From Mermis nigrescens (lineage: Eukaryota > Nematoda > Enoplea > Mermithida > Mermithidae): DNA of 64,000 bases. The notes beneath the pieces were generated by a model, which was given only the letters and a program-made list of their open reading frames with translations, was not told the DNA's origin and did no database searches. Every line of letters starts with the position of its first letter. Within the stretch, counting starts at the first letter, position 1. The stretch is from positions 97,658-161,657 of the forward strand of contig JAVLUZ010000322.1 of the NCBI GenBank assembly GCA_036768485.1, given 5' to 3'. Positions 1 through 18,713 of the stretch are shown in pieces. Both the position numbers and the translations under genes were made by a program.

Positions 1-40
1 CGGAATCTACAATACTGGAATATGTCAATTTTCAAAAAAG

Positions 41-352
41 GTCATTTTCTAACTGACTTTGAGATGGAAAGTCGGCATTATTGACCGAGTTACAGGCTGT
101 TGAAGTTCACGTGCACTAAGGATAGGTGTAAAAGGGAAAAAATGGTGTTTGGGGTATTTTTCAGTTTTCGATTTGTGGCGACAGCAGTTGCTTGCGGATT
201 CAGATTGGTGCCAGACATGGGCTAAGCCACTTTTTTCCTATTCTTAAACAAATGAGCTTCAACAGCATTTAACTCGGTCAATAATGCCGACCGCCACGTA
301 ATTCTTTCAGAAATATGAACTTCCATCCCAAACTCAGTTAGAAAATGTCCTT
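41..352. repeat. Inverted-repeat (fold-back) MITE-like element
   Basis: About 70-100 bp near position 41 (from gtcattttctaactgac, through cggcattattgaccgagtta) reappears inverted at about 248-352 (taactcggtcaataatgccg ... ctcagttagaaaatg). The arms are diverged and enclose about 140 bp with no open frame. No target duplication could be assigned because the left end is close to the window edge. This is a non-coding palindromic element of unassigned superfamily. Confidence 0.55.
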
Positions 353-396
353 GTCGCAACTTTCTCGGGACTTTCCAAGCGCCTCGACTTTAGCCT

Positions 397-505
397 AAAA
401 TATTTATTGTCCAGAAAAATACACGAACTTAGTAAAACACAAATACGTGATAAAAAGCTACTGAACAAAAGGGCATGCAGATCACGGAGTGTGATACAAA
501 CAAAT
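397..505 (-). mobile_element. LINE 3' end fragment (CR1/L2-like tail)
   Basis: Read on the minus strand, this segment matches the sequence at about 15800-15915, which follows the end of a LINE reverse-transcriptase C-terminus. Both share atcacactccgtgatct, then ccttttgttcagt, and end in ggacaataaatatttta. The coding part is missing here, so this is a 5'-truncated copy that keeps only the 3' untranslated tail, as expected from incomplete reverse transcription. Confidence 0.6.
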
Positions 506-669
506 AGGGATGTAAGCTCGATTTAAGTAGGCAAGCAATACAAATAAGTGACACCTAAGTGAATCGGCACTGAGCTCGAGCTATCGAATCATCAATTTTT
601 GGAAAAAAACATGCGTTTTTTGGCCGTTTTCAGGTGTTTTTTTTTGGTCAAAAAGCATCTAAAATTGCA

Positions 670-843
670 CAGGCACATGGCTCTGGGGGTGAATGGGGGT
701 CCGGGCCCCCAAAATTTGGAAAAACCTCAGAAAAATAACACTTTAAAACGTTAGTTTGTGCTTACTTTCGGCCTTTTTCGACCCCGGATCCCCCCAAGAA
801 TCGGCGTTGGTCCCCCAAAATAGAACGGCCAGCTACGTGCCTG
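670..843. mobile_element. Family A MITE (hAT-like, 8-bp TSD)
   Basis: A short non-coding element in reverse orientation. It ends in ggccagctacgtgcctg and starts with the diverged partner caggcacatggctctgg. Flanks aaattgca (662-669) and gaattgca (844-851) match at 7 of 8 bases. Termini of the CAGGCACGTA type with 8-bp duplications fit the hAT superfamily. Other copies are at 10183, 36438, 44501, 54751, 55245 and 63589. Confidence 0.8.
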
Positions 844-851
844 GAATTGCA

Positions 852-2896
852 TGAAACAAAAACTCATTTTCTGTGAAAAACCCTAAATTTAGAAAAAATC
901 TCAGAAAACACACAAAAAAAGTGACTAAAAAACGATTTCAGGGCTAAAATAAAAACTCACGTTTTGAAATAGAAATTATCAGCTGTATAAATACAGAGCC
1001 GCTCTATGTCTACAAAATCAACATAGGTACGGATGTATTCACCTTCGGGACTTACTTAGGTACCTAAACTGCTCTCAGCGCTGGTCAAGTTTGCATAATC
1101 GCAGGGAAATTTCGAACCAATTGACCGTTGCAGACCTACGGCTTCAACTCCTCAGTCCTAATATTGTTGACTGCACTTTCGTCGGGAGTTTCAGCAGCTA
1201 CGCCCTAAATCCTAACACTCGTACCTACCTAAATCCCGGAATACTCGCAAGGTCAGTTGACCTATCTCAACCAACTCAAGTTGATGATTTAACTTCTTTT
1301 CTTAGTTCAAAGGCTGACTTGAAATGTTTTTGGTTCCTAAATTGTGTAGCACTCTAGACTTTAAATACAGCAACAGCGAGCTCTCATCTGGACAATCATC
1401 ATAAAATATTAAATATGCTTTTAGCTAATTTTGGATTGATGAAAGATAAAAGGATTTCAATGAAGGAAAGGACCATACGCTATTACCCTTTATCCGTCTA
1501 GTGTCGTAACTCAAAAATAAGTAGAAAAATCGTCGACCAATATATTTTATGAAAAATGATACACTAAAGAATAATACGACGACTGACTAACATGAACCAA
1601 TTCATTAATATCAAATTTACATGTATCAATTGGGGGCAGTTGACGCGAACATAAAATAAAAATGAACGATATTATTGGTTATGCGAATACTGATATGGAA
1701 CAATAAGGTGAAACAATACACGCGTTTTATCGTGAAATAATATAACACACACGTTTTACTAGGATGATTAAAATAAAGCAATGAAATCGAACGTTCAATA
1801 ACTCTTACATAAGTAAATTACTGATGTTAGCATATACGTAACTCTGGTTTACCGGACAAGTACCTAATAGAGTTTTAAATAAAAAAGTAAGGGTTAATTG
1901 AGAACTGAAGGAATAACCACGAGTTCACAGATCACACAGATGGCTACTCGAAAATGGCTATGTTAACCGATACAGTAGCAAGCTGTTGTCGGATGGCATA
2001 CGCGAACTGATGGCAGATGTTCGCACCGTGTAACTCTCGTAGTTACAGCTGGCAGCACTGCTTACTAAGCGAACTTGGAGACAAAATGATGCTAGGTTTT
2101 GGAGTTTCCTTCCTTTCTCCTTCATTACGCACAATTCATCAGGACGACAGTGAACAGCCTCAAAAGCAGAAAGGTGTTTGTTGCAAAACGTGATTCCTAT
2201 TAAATTGCAATGTACATAAATGTACAATGTACATAATTATAGTAAATTGCGATGTACATAAATGCAACACTTCGATTACGTATCTTCAATTTACTATCTA
2301 CCTAGGAAAAAGAAGACACTTTACGGTCTATATCGGAAAGTATGCATAGAGAGGTAATTTCAAGCTTGACATTAGACAAATTTCTAAGCAGTGTAAACTC
2401 GCCATGCGATAAGAGGGCAGGCAGATTTACATGCATGCCTAGCACAGAAAACACGTAGGTCGGTAGGCATATTAATTATAATATTGTATTCGGCTAGGAG
2501 GGATTCACTCACTTTTAAAGGCATTAAGAGGTTTCAATTTCACAGCATTATTATATCGAAGCACGAGCATTACGTTAGGATTCACCCGCTGTCTACTGCA
2601 CATATCCATCATACACATAAAAAGAATGCTTTATTCACGAAAAAGCAGATTCGACTGAAAAATTGTTAAGGAAGGATACCGAAATCAAGGTTATCGTTAT
2701 TCTATTGCGAAAAAAGGATCAATATATGTACCTAAAGCCTGTTTCACATAAGTTTAGGCATGAATTTTAAGAATTTTGGCGAAAGTACGCCGATGTATTA
2801 CGATAACTATATATAGAAGCGATGCTAAGACGCAATCTACCGACTTATTGTCGGACAGTTCTAAAATTTATACCCAAACTGGCGTGAAATAGGCTA
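852..2896. other. AT-rich stretch without recognisable gene
   Basis: No exon, RNA gene or bounded repeat was recognised. The longest open frame (1091-1357, 88 codons) resembles no family and has no splice or start context. A small local duplication of (a/g)atgtacataaatg lies at about 2205-2262. The sequence may include old, diverged repeats. Confidence 0.4.
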
Positions 2897-3593
2897 CCGT
2901 ATTCGCTCGTGTATAAGCACAACACAACTCGTGTATAAGCACAAAAGAGGTTTTTGGGGGTGTAAAAATGAAGAAAGTTTGCCTCATGCATAAGCACAAC
3001 GATCAGCAAGTTACGTCTGTTACTAAGTTATAACAGTTTTAGCTTTTATTTAGCCAATACTTTAGTTTTCTGTGCGGCGAACAATATTTTGTTTTTTATC
3101 ACCCTGCTGAATAGATTCGTTCGTATCGTGCCGTGTGTGACCCGTTGCCCTGCTCATAATCTTCTACATTTATTTTTGGTCACCTTCACCTTATGCTAAT
3201 ATACATATAATATAATATCTTTTCTTTACATTGATAAGTACCAAATGTTATGTGTGCAAACGAAATGGGTTTGGAGGACGAAGAAGATGAAATCATGCAG
3301 GATTTGGATTTGTTTTATGCTGATGATGTGCCGGATGATATGGAACCAACCCTTGTTGAAATATTTTGATCTTCTTAATTACAATGTCAGTAGTTTTCGT
3401 TTGTGAGGCTTTATTAAATGTGAGCAATATTACTTACTTTTTATCAGCATGCTGTCTTATCCCTATGTAACGTTATTTAAATGTACCTGAGCATTTTAGT
3501 ATGATAAAACTCATGTTTCTGTGTATAAGCACAAGTGCACTTTTTGGACCTCAAAATTGAAAAAAGGTTGTGCTTATACAGGAGTGAATACGG
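2897..3593. mobile_element. Pogo/Tigger-like DNA transposon, internally deleted
   Basis: The termini are inverted: CCGTATTCGCTCGTGTATAA on the left and, read inverted from the right, CCGTATTCACTCCTGTATAA. Both abut TA dinucleotides (2895-2896 and 3594-3595), the TSD of Tc1/mariner/pogo elements. The left end carries a duplicated gtgtataagcacaa motif. At 697 bp the element is far shorter than an autonomous copy and holds only a small acidic reading frame (3250-3369), so it is a deletion derivative. Confidence 0.75.
3250..3369 (+). pseudogene. Acidic C-terminal remnant of a pogo-like transposase
   Basis: A 39-codon frame from ATG to TGA, very rich in Asp and Glu (MGLEDEEDEIMQDLDLFYAD in part), lies centrally inside the pogo-like element. 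Pogo and Tigger DDE transposases often end in such an acidic tail, so this is best read as the surviving 3' end of the transposase after internal deletion. The DDE catalytic core and the DNA-binding region are absent. The assignment rests on composition and position only. Confidence 0.4.
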
Positions 3594-3868
3594 TATATAT
3601 ACCTATGTCTTTAAGGTACCTACATTAAACCGGTCAACTTTTATTTTCACAGTACGTCCCATTCAGAATGGCTTAATTTAAGCAAATGCTCTGCGACCGC
3701 AGTCTACAAATGCAATTCAGATTTACGCGGCAAACATTATATCCTGTGAATCAAAAGGCACTGCTGACGTGGCTGACACGAAAACAGCTATAAATGCGCA
3801 ATTCAACAATTTACTACGGTTGTTTACACTAGCTTATAAATCAACAATATCGATTTAATACAAGGAAA

Positions 3869-11408
<7,540 letters not shown>

Positions 11409-13780
11409 CTGGAAGAAAATAGAAAGTTCATAAAAAATAAGAGGACTTGCAGCAGTCAGCAATCTGACCAAAATAAAAACTCCTGGAGAAATGAAGAAAG
11501 TAATAAACTAAATCAGCCAATCAAGAATAAAATTAATCAAGCAGTCATAGTACAGTGCTCGCCATAAAATTTGAAGCACCATTATTATAAGATTAATGTA
11601 AGATAATGCGTTGCGAGCGCCGCGTTCTGTCCATTATTCTGTATCAACTTGTTTTTTATTATAGGATATTATCCTCTAACATGCCATTAATGCAGCGACG
11701 CAGACGGAGCAATTTAGCTATTAATAGCGTCAAGAAAACGAAGCGCGCACGTGAATGGCGTTTGCTACCTACATAAGATATGAAAATCAGGCTGACGTTT
11801 TAGACCGGCACCCGACCCGCATGAGCCATATGACCTGCCAACCCGCAGGGTCCAACCAGCAACCCGCTCAAGTGATCCTGTCCGATCCTACCCAAAAAAA
11901 CCGCAAATTTAGAGCAGTTTTTAGTATGACGAACTTTGATAAAATGCAACTAATTTCGTTTTACGTAATTTTAAGCTTTTTTACCAAATGATCAGATTTC
12001 ACCTTTTAAAAAAGAATATAGAAAGCTATTGACTTTACTTAAAAATCCGGCGCGGAGCGGCGGATAATTTATAACATTTTGGCGGAAGGACCTTTGGGAG
12101 CTTGCTTGATTTCCTATACCTATTTGTAGCATTCGACACGTAACATCAAAATATTTTTAAAAATTATGCCTGATAATAGAAGAAATCTATGCTGAATCAG
12201 CTGTTCCTGCTCTTGAAATTGTTTTGAAACTTATCCCATGAACAAAAAAATTCCAGACCGCTAAAAAAGTAAATAAATGTCATTAATGGGTATTAATTAA
12301 AATTAAAAATTAATAAAAATTCGATAAATTATGATCACTGATGGCCGTAAATCATTGCAAATTACAAGTCCATTCTTGGGCGCGACCGAAATTTTTTCAA
12401 ACATAAGGGTTGACCAAAGAATGAATTTTACTTCGCAAATTTTACTACCCGGATACCTAAGATACGGTGAAAATCCAATGGAAACCATCTTTTTTAAGGC
12501 TGGGGGTCTGGAGGTGGCGCGCTCAAGCAATCTCAGGGGCAGAGCTCCAGAAAATTTTGTAAAAAAAGCACTTCAATTTTGAGTCGTAACGTATAAAGTT
12601 TTACAAAATTAGCCGAATCACGGTTCTAAATTCACCCTAAAAATGGTCAAAGTTCGTAAGCAAATTCATTATCATCGCCAGAAAATTTCTGTCATTCTTG
12701 CTTCTTGAACAAATCTCATTTCCGGCATAAAACCTGTGCAGAACACAAAACATGGATGAAAAATACGCTTTAGATTGTATAAAGGCTAAAAATGGCGCGT
12801 TTAAACCGCGCGCTAGAGACTAAATAGACTCTAATTTGCGATTTATGGCTAAAAACAAAGGGGGTAAGGGAAAGATCATTCTTACATTTCATTTCGGGGA
12901 GAAGGCACGTGCCTCTTATCTCCACCTTGAATAAGGACCTGGTTGCATGACATAAATGATTTGGGTAAGTACGTATGTAAAAATTGAAAATCGATATCTG
13001 TAGCAATAATTTTTTTATAATGGCGTGTGTATGCGCATGTAAATGGTGATCGTTTGTGAATGGTAATTAATAATTTAAAACATTCGTCGAAAAATCTAAT
13101 CCTCTGTTTATTTCATACGTAATTAAATTTTGTTTAATATATTTTCACACCTGTAAAGTATAAACCGTTTCTTTTGCTTAATCAGTAATTTTGAAGTAAA
13201 TGACACGAATAAATTTTCTGGAAACTGCTTAATATTTCGTTTTGTGTTAAAGTAATTTATCTAACCGCTAGAATTAAGGTATTTTTAAAAATTTCAATTT
13301 TTAATTTTTTTAAGTAACAATTAATTATTTTGATTACTAATTTTTAATTAATGCATTAATTATAATTTGTTCAATTATTTTTTTAATTCTTAATTTTTAT
13401 CTTTCAATTGTTTTACTGTTTTAAATAGCTGAAGTACCATACGTCAAATCAGAAGCATTCTATGAGCCGCGCATGCATGTTGACCTGCGTCGATCGGCAC
13501 TGCACATGTCAATTTTGAGAGTTCAATTGAAAATATGCGTAAAAAAGGATGTGAATTCGCTTCAGGACCCAATTATGCGAATCGGCATCGAACGTCAACT
13601 TGTTACTAAATTAGTAATTTTTGTCATTTTTCACGCAAGAGAAGGCGATGAAAAATAAACGGAATCGCGAATTATCGTGCGACGAAATTTTGGAATTTAT
13701 GTGCCTAGTGCACTATGCAGTGCCATGCCAGGGTTGCCTTGCCAAGTGCTCTTGTCAAAAAAACCCAATTTTTACCATAG
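11409..13780. other. Region upstream of the recognised ORC1 exons: repeats and AT-rich DNA
   Basis: The missing N-terminal ORC1 exons would be expected here or beyond but none could be read. A piece of a repeat with ggtggcgcgctcaagc (family K here) lies at about 12350-12640. A family F piece with acctgtgcagaacac and aaaatacgcttta lies at about 12640-12960. The segment 13200-13420 is extremely AT-rich. A short basic frame at about 11681-11776 (MPLMQRRRRRSNLA...) is unsupported. Confidence 0.4.
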
Positions 13781-13782
13781 GT

Positions 13783-14945
13783 GTAGCCAGGATTTTCGCC
13801 AGGGGGAATCCAAAAAAGAGTTAAAAACTCATAAAAACGGACAGGGGCCTTTAAATCACGCGTTTTCGGGCTTTTCACTTCGTCCTTTACTATTTAAGCA
13901 ATAGAAAAATGTATTATTTCATTTAAATTTGCCTTTATTTTTCATACAAAAATTTTTATTTTTCGCTAGAAGCAGTATTTTTTTTGTACAAGGTCCGTTT
14001 GTATATACATGTACAAAGATGGTCCCGAAAAGCCTTTGTACATTTTGAACATGCAAATTTTTGTGTACTATAATATGGTACGGTAGCGATTTTAGTAAGG
14101 TAAAACAGGGTGTTCGATCTTTAATAGTGTATTTTAGCAAATTTCTGGGTTTCTAACGCCAAAAATTACTAAAAATTGTCTCAAAACGGCGCAAAGCGCC
14201 GGAAAATTTGACATTTTTCCATTCTGAATGCAAATTCTGCCATTTTAAAGATGTATAGGATAATTACTCATTTCGGCGCGAAGCGCCGAAAATTTCTGGG
14301 AATTTTACACCTTTTTACAGTTTTTGTCTCCCCAAAACTCTTTGTAGGTACATTTTGTACACACAAATTTTTGGGCACTATAATATGGTACAGTAGCGAT
14401 TGTAGTGTGATAAAAACAGAGTTGTTCGACTTTTGGTAGTGTATTTTAGCTAATTTCTGGGTCTCTAAGAGCAAAAAATTCCTAAGAATCGTCTTAAAAC
14501 GGCGCGGATCGCCGAAAAATTTGACATTTTTCATTTTGAAGTACGATTTCTGCCATTATAAAGATATATAGAACACACAATTACTCATTTCATTGTGAAG
14601 CGTCGAAAATTTTTGCGAATTTCAGACCGGTTTTGCAATTTTTGTTTTCCCAAAAATCTTTGTACATGTACAAAGACGGTCCCGAAAAGTCTTTGTACAT
14701 CGGTAAAGATCTTTGCCAAGTACAAAAAAATCACTGGCTGGAAGCGCTAATTTTTTGACTTTTACTGCAATAAAACGAGAGTAACTGCCAAAAGGTAGAA
14801 GATATCGGCGCAAAGACGCATAAGCTTAGCCAGGATATTCGCCAGGGAGGTCCGAAAATGTTTTTATTTCACAAGTTCATTAAAACGTATAAAAATGCGT
14901 CCTAGACGTTTAATGCCTTTTTTGATTATTCACATCGTCATGCAA
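13783..14945. repeat. Family J repeat copies split by a family B MITE
   Basis: Two family J starts, ggtgtagccaggattttcgcc (13781 on) and cttagccaggatattcgcc (14822 on), match the inverted end of the complete family J element at 17932-18324. The first copy is broken at gctagaag by the family B element at 13973-14736. No coding sequence is present. Confidence 0.65.
13973..14736. mobile_element. Family B MITE, two-unit form (hAT-like, 8-bp TSD)
   Basis: It begins cagtattttttttgtacaag and ends tacaaaaaaatcactg. Flanks gctagaag (13965-13972) and gctggaag (14737-14744) match at 7 of 8. The CAGTG-type termini and 8-bp duplication are typical of hAT. The interior holds two copies of a unit of about 320 bp, each with gtacattttgtac, a block ggtacagtagcgatt and GC hairpins. 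One-unit copies are 437 and 443 bp long and a three-unit copy is 1079 bp. Confidence 0.88.
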
Positions 14946-14989
14946 CAATTAAAACGCAAAGAAAAAGTTTTTTTTTGAAAATTTTAACA

Positions 14990-15390
14990 ATAAATGCTAC
15001 ACACTTCGCAAATTTTACTTCTCATGTAGAACTTTAGATTGCTGAGAATGCAATGCAAAAGCTCGTTTTGGGCTGGGGTCTAGGGTGGCGCGCTCAAGCG
15101 TCCGAAGCGGGGTACGGGACAGAGCCATGGGAAATTTCGCAAAATTAAGCACTGAAATATTAAATGTTAATGTTAAAATTTGCATAAAATCGTCCGAATC
15201 ATGGTCCTTAATTCAGTTGAGAAATAGATAAAATAGAAAGGTGCGCAGAGCGGAAATTTTCTGATATTTTCATGTCAGGATGACTGAAGAAATTCTCAAC
15301 ACGCATGAGGTCCGAATATTTTGTAGACTTGTCATGTTCCCCGTGCTAAGCAGCTTCTAAAAACGTAATCTGCACAAAACGCACGAATTT
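14990..15390. repeat. Family K/F repeat fragment
   Basis: It carries the phrase ggctggggtctagggtggcgcgctcaagc, which recurs at about 12500, 31755 and 32620, followed by phrases shared with 12590-12680. The boundaries are diffuse and no TSD was found. Confidence 0.5.
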
Positions 15391-15451
15391 TCTCCATACT
15401 TTTGAATTTCTATCGACTAGAAATGTTTGCAAAAAGGTACTTCATCTTTTC

Positions 15452-15915
15452 ATGGCGACAAACGCTTTATACCTAGTTCTTTGTTATTCTATTTTTATAT
15501 TCTTTTTCCTTCGTCTTAACATATATTTATATCTCATGTATCAAATTATTAACGGTTTATCTTGCATTGGTGCTAATGAATTTTTTATTTTCAGTTCCAA
15601 CATCACTCGAGCTGAAAATCGTTCTAAACTTACTTTAGCAATTGTCCGTTCCAATGATCACCTCAATAACTTTTCCCAAAGATATTCAAAAATTTGGAAC
15701 AGGTCACCTGAACATGTCGTTGCTTCTATAAGGTTGGTTGTTCAAAAAAGAACTGCTAAACATCGATTTGACAATTTTATTGTCGGGGCATAGGTATCTA
15801 GTTGTATCACACTCCGTGATCTCTATGTCCTTTTGTTCAGTCACTGTTTTATCATGTATTTATGTTTTACCAAATTTCGTGCATTTTCTGGACAATAAAT
15901 ATTTTATTGTCTTGT
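15452..15915 (+). pseudogene. LINE reverse-transcriptase C-terminal fragment with 3' tail
   Basis: The open frame to about 15793 ends with a segment of the type NFSQRYSKIWNRSPEHVV, which corresponds to the ARIWNTLPQNIVDC block at the C-terminus of the LINE ORF2 at 18714-21203 and is a hallmark of CR1/Jockey-like ORF2 ends. It is followed by a non-coding tail shared with 397-505 that ends ggacaataaatattttattg. The copy is 5'-truncated and dead. Confidence 0.7.
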
Positions 15916-15959
15916 CTCTCTCTTGTTTGTTGCCACTACCATTATTAAAATAATGGCCA

Positions 15960-16110
15960 CAACTAGAATAATCGGCGCGAAGCGCCGAATCTTTCGGTTT
16001 TCTCAACAAATCATCGCAGGACAGCGTTACTCAACCGCATAGCTCCATTTCTAAAAATTCGAAATTTTCCCCGAGAGGGATTCCCCTTCCCCCTGGCTAC
16101 GCCCCTGATT
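15960..16110. repeat. Family J fragment
   Basis: It includes an exact CGGCGCGAAGCGCCG hairpin at 15973-15987 and ends gattccccttccccctggctacgcc, which is the inverted form of the start of the complete family J element at 17932. Its other end is missing. Confidence 0.6.
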
Positions 16111-16254
16111 TTTACCACAAACTACCTTGAGAAAACCCTAACCAATGTTAAGCTGACAAGGGCGCAAAAAACCTCAATCGCTAAAAAATGCCTCTAATGG
16201 CCTCAAAAAACACCCAAAACGTGGAAAACCCCCGAACTTGGCAAACCTGTGCTG

Positions 16255-17931
16255 TCCAGTGCACACCCACCTTTGGAGTAACTTAGGAATATGTTACTTT
16301 CAGAATACTAAGAAATGAACTTCAGAAACGCGAATTTTTTCGCTCAGTACATAGAACATGTTGAAAGAAAGCGCGGAAAAAAATTAGATCCGTCTATGAT
16401 CAATATAACAAAAGCTATGGGTTTCGTTAATTAGCCTCTTCTCGACCTAAGCAAGCATCTTCTCGACCTGAGTATTTGAAGATTCAGACAGCTGAATGCA
16501 GAATCACATGCAGATACCCAATTTAAGTCGACCTAATTATCTATACATCGACCTAAGCATCTACTCATCGACCTAAGCATCTATACATCGACCTAAGCAT
16601 CTATACATCGACCTGAGCGGAAGCGACCTCGGCCTGAGCAGCTTAAAACACCTTTTTTAGATATACTAAGCCTGAGCCTAAGTATAATAGAAGTAAAACC
16701 TTAGATTTTTGTATATCTTGTCAAGTAAAAGCGAAAAAAACATGCAAAAAATTTTGAAATTTTTTTTTAATTGTTCAAAATTTCAAACAGCTTTTTGCGC
16801 CTTTTTCTTTCTTCTCCTTCATTGCTATGCTTCCTTAAGTAATTTCAGCCCATATTATTTATTTCTGACTAATGTGTAAGTCCTTGGATCGAGCCGTATA
16901 ATCGTCCCACCCAACACTCACATAGAGAGTTGCCTGCAAGGCTAAACTTAAGAATATGGTACTTTCGGAAAAGGTGCAAAACGAATACGGAATGCCAAAA
17001 TTTTTTTGCCAAAATGATAGAACATGATAAATTGAAGTGCGGAAAAACAATTTGGTGAAAATCTGAGCCATACTTGTAAAGTTGCAGGCAACTCTCGATT
17101 TGAGTGTTGCGTGGGACGATTAAACGACTCGATCTAAGGACTTACACATTTATCAGAAATAAATAATATGGGCTGAAATAACGGAAGGAAGCATAGCAAT
17201 GAAGGAGAAAAAAGAAAAAAGGCGCGGAAAGCTGTTTGAAAATTTAAAAAAATTGAAAAAAATTTCATTTTTTTATGCATGTTTTTTCGGTTTTACTCGA
17301 TAAGATATACGAAAATCTAAGTTTTTGCTTCTATTATACTCAGGCTTAGGCTTAGTATATCTAAAAGGTGTTTCAAGCTGCTTAGGTCGAGGTCGCTCCC
17401 GCTCAGGTCGATGTATTGATGCTTAGGTCGATGTATAGATGCTCAGATCGATGTATAGATACTTAGGTCGATGTATAGATGCTTAGGTCGATGTATAGAA
17501 GCTTAGGTCGATATATAGATGGTCGATGCGTAGATGCTTAGGTCGACGTAAATTGGGTATCTACATGTGATTCTGCATTCAGCTGTTTGAATCTTCAAAT
17601 ACTTAGGTCGAGAAGATGCTTGTTTAGGTCGAGAAGAGGCTATTTAAAGAAACCCATAGCTTTTGTAACATTGATTATAGACGGATGAAATTTTTTTCCG
17701 CGCTTTCTTTCAACATGTTCTAAGTACTGAGCAAAAAAATCCGCTCTTCTGAAGTTCATTCGTTAGTATTCTGAAAGTACTATATTCTTAAGTTACCCCT
17801 GCCTGCAATTTTGCAAGTATGGCTGATTTCCACCAAATTTTTTTCCGCGCTTCAATTATCATGTTCCACCATTTTGGCATTTCATATCCGTTTTGCTAAT
17901 TTTCTAAAGTACCATATTCTTAAGTTTAGCC
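16255..17931. mobile_element. Fold-back element with 20-bp tandem repeats in both arms
   Basis: The left arm (16255-16950) returns inverted at about 17085-17800. Paired blocks include cctcttctcgacctaagcaa with its complement near 17625, and gattctgcattcagctgt near 17570 with its complement near 16495. A 20-bp unit TCGACCTAAGCATCTATACA is tandemly repeated at about 16541-16620 and inverted at about 17395-17540. A further segment at 16940-17085 is repeated inverted at 17805-17931. There is no coding sequence. No clear TSD could be assigned, and the right flank is disturbed by a family J insertion. Confidence 0.75.
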
Positions 17932-18324
17932 CCACTGGCGTAGCCAGTGGGGGAAGGGGATTCCCCCTGGGGAAAATTTTTACATTTTCAAAAAGTGAGC
18001 AATATGGTTGCGTGATGCTGTTTTCCGATGAAAAATCGAAAAATTCAGCGCTTCGCGCCGGTTTATTCTATTATTTGGCAGTTTCTACCATTTTATTGGT
18101 GGAAAATCAAAAAATTAGCGCTTCGCGCGCATAAGAAGCATTTTTTCTGTCAAAAACACGAAAAATTTATTGAGAAAATTTAATTTTTTAATGGCTTAAA
18201 TCGTGCAGGATGATGTGAAAAGCCCAAAAAACACGTTATTTAACGGCCCCGCGCGTTTTTACGCGTTTTTTAGACGAAAATTTTTTTAGGAATTCCCCCT
18301 GGCGAAAATCCAGGCTACGCCTAT
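17932..18324. mobile_element. Family J MITE, complete (perfect 8-bp TSD)
   Basis: It starts ccactggcgtagccagtggg and ends ccaggctacgcctat. Both sides carry gtttagcc (17924-17931 and 18325-18332). It contains two GC hairpin variants (18046-18060 and about 18116-18130). It is non-coding and hAT-like by TSD length, and is inserted at the edge of the fold-back element. Confidence 0.85.
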
Positions 18325-18713
18325 GTTTAGCCTCCACCTTTTGTTTGTGTACACATCAGCGTTGACTTGAGTGATCAGCCACGATTCTTGAGAAAAATTT
18401 TCAACCACTGTATAAAGTATATGGGAGCGGCCCAGAAAAACTGTCACGGGCTCCTAAAAAAACTGCCATCCTGTGGTCAAACATAGGAACGAAAAACTTT
18501 CAAAAAAAATCAAGAAACTGCCAAAATGAAGGAAAACTGCCTATTACGCTCCCTACAGTATAATAATAATAATATTTTATTAGCAATTACTGCCGTAGAA
18601 AATGCAATATAAATTACATGAAAAAGGATATAATAAAAGATAATGTCGAAAGGACGAAAAAAAAGTTTATCAGCAAGGCATAGTAATGGCTGAGACGTAC
18701 AGGCGGATCGCGC

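Noticed and set aside
1091..1357. 88-codon frame as a gene
   Set aside because: No family resemblance, no splice context and no better codon composition than its surroundings.
11681..11776. Short basic frame resembling a nuclear localisation signal (MPLMQRRRRRSNLA...)
   Set aside because: It lies on the opposite strand to ORC1, has only about 31 codons and has no supporting splice or homology evidence.
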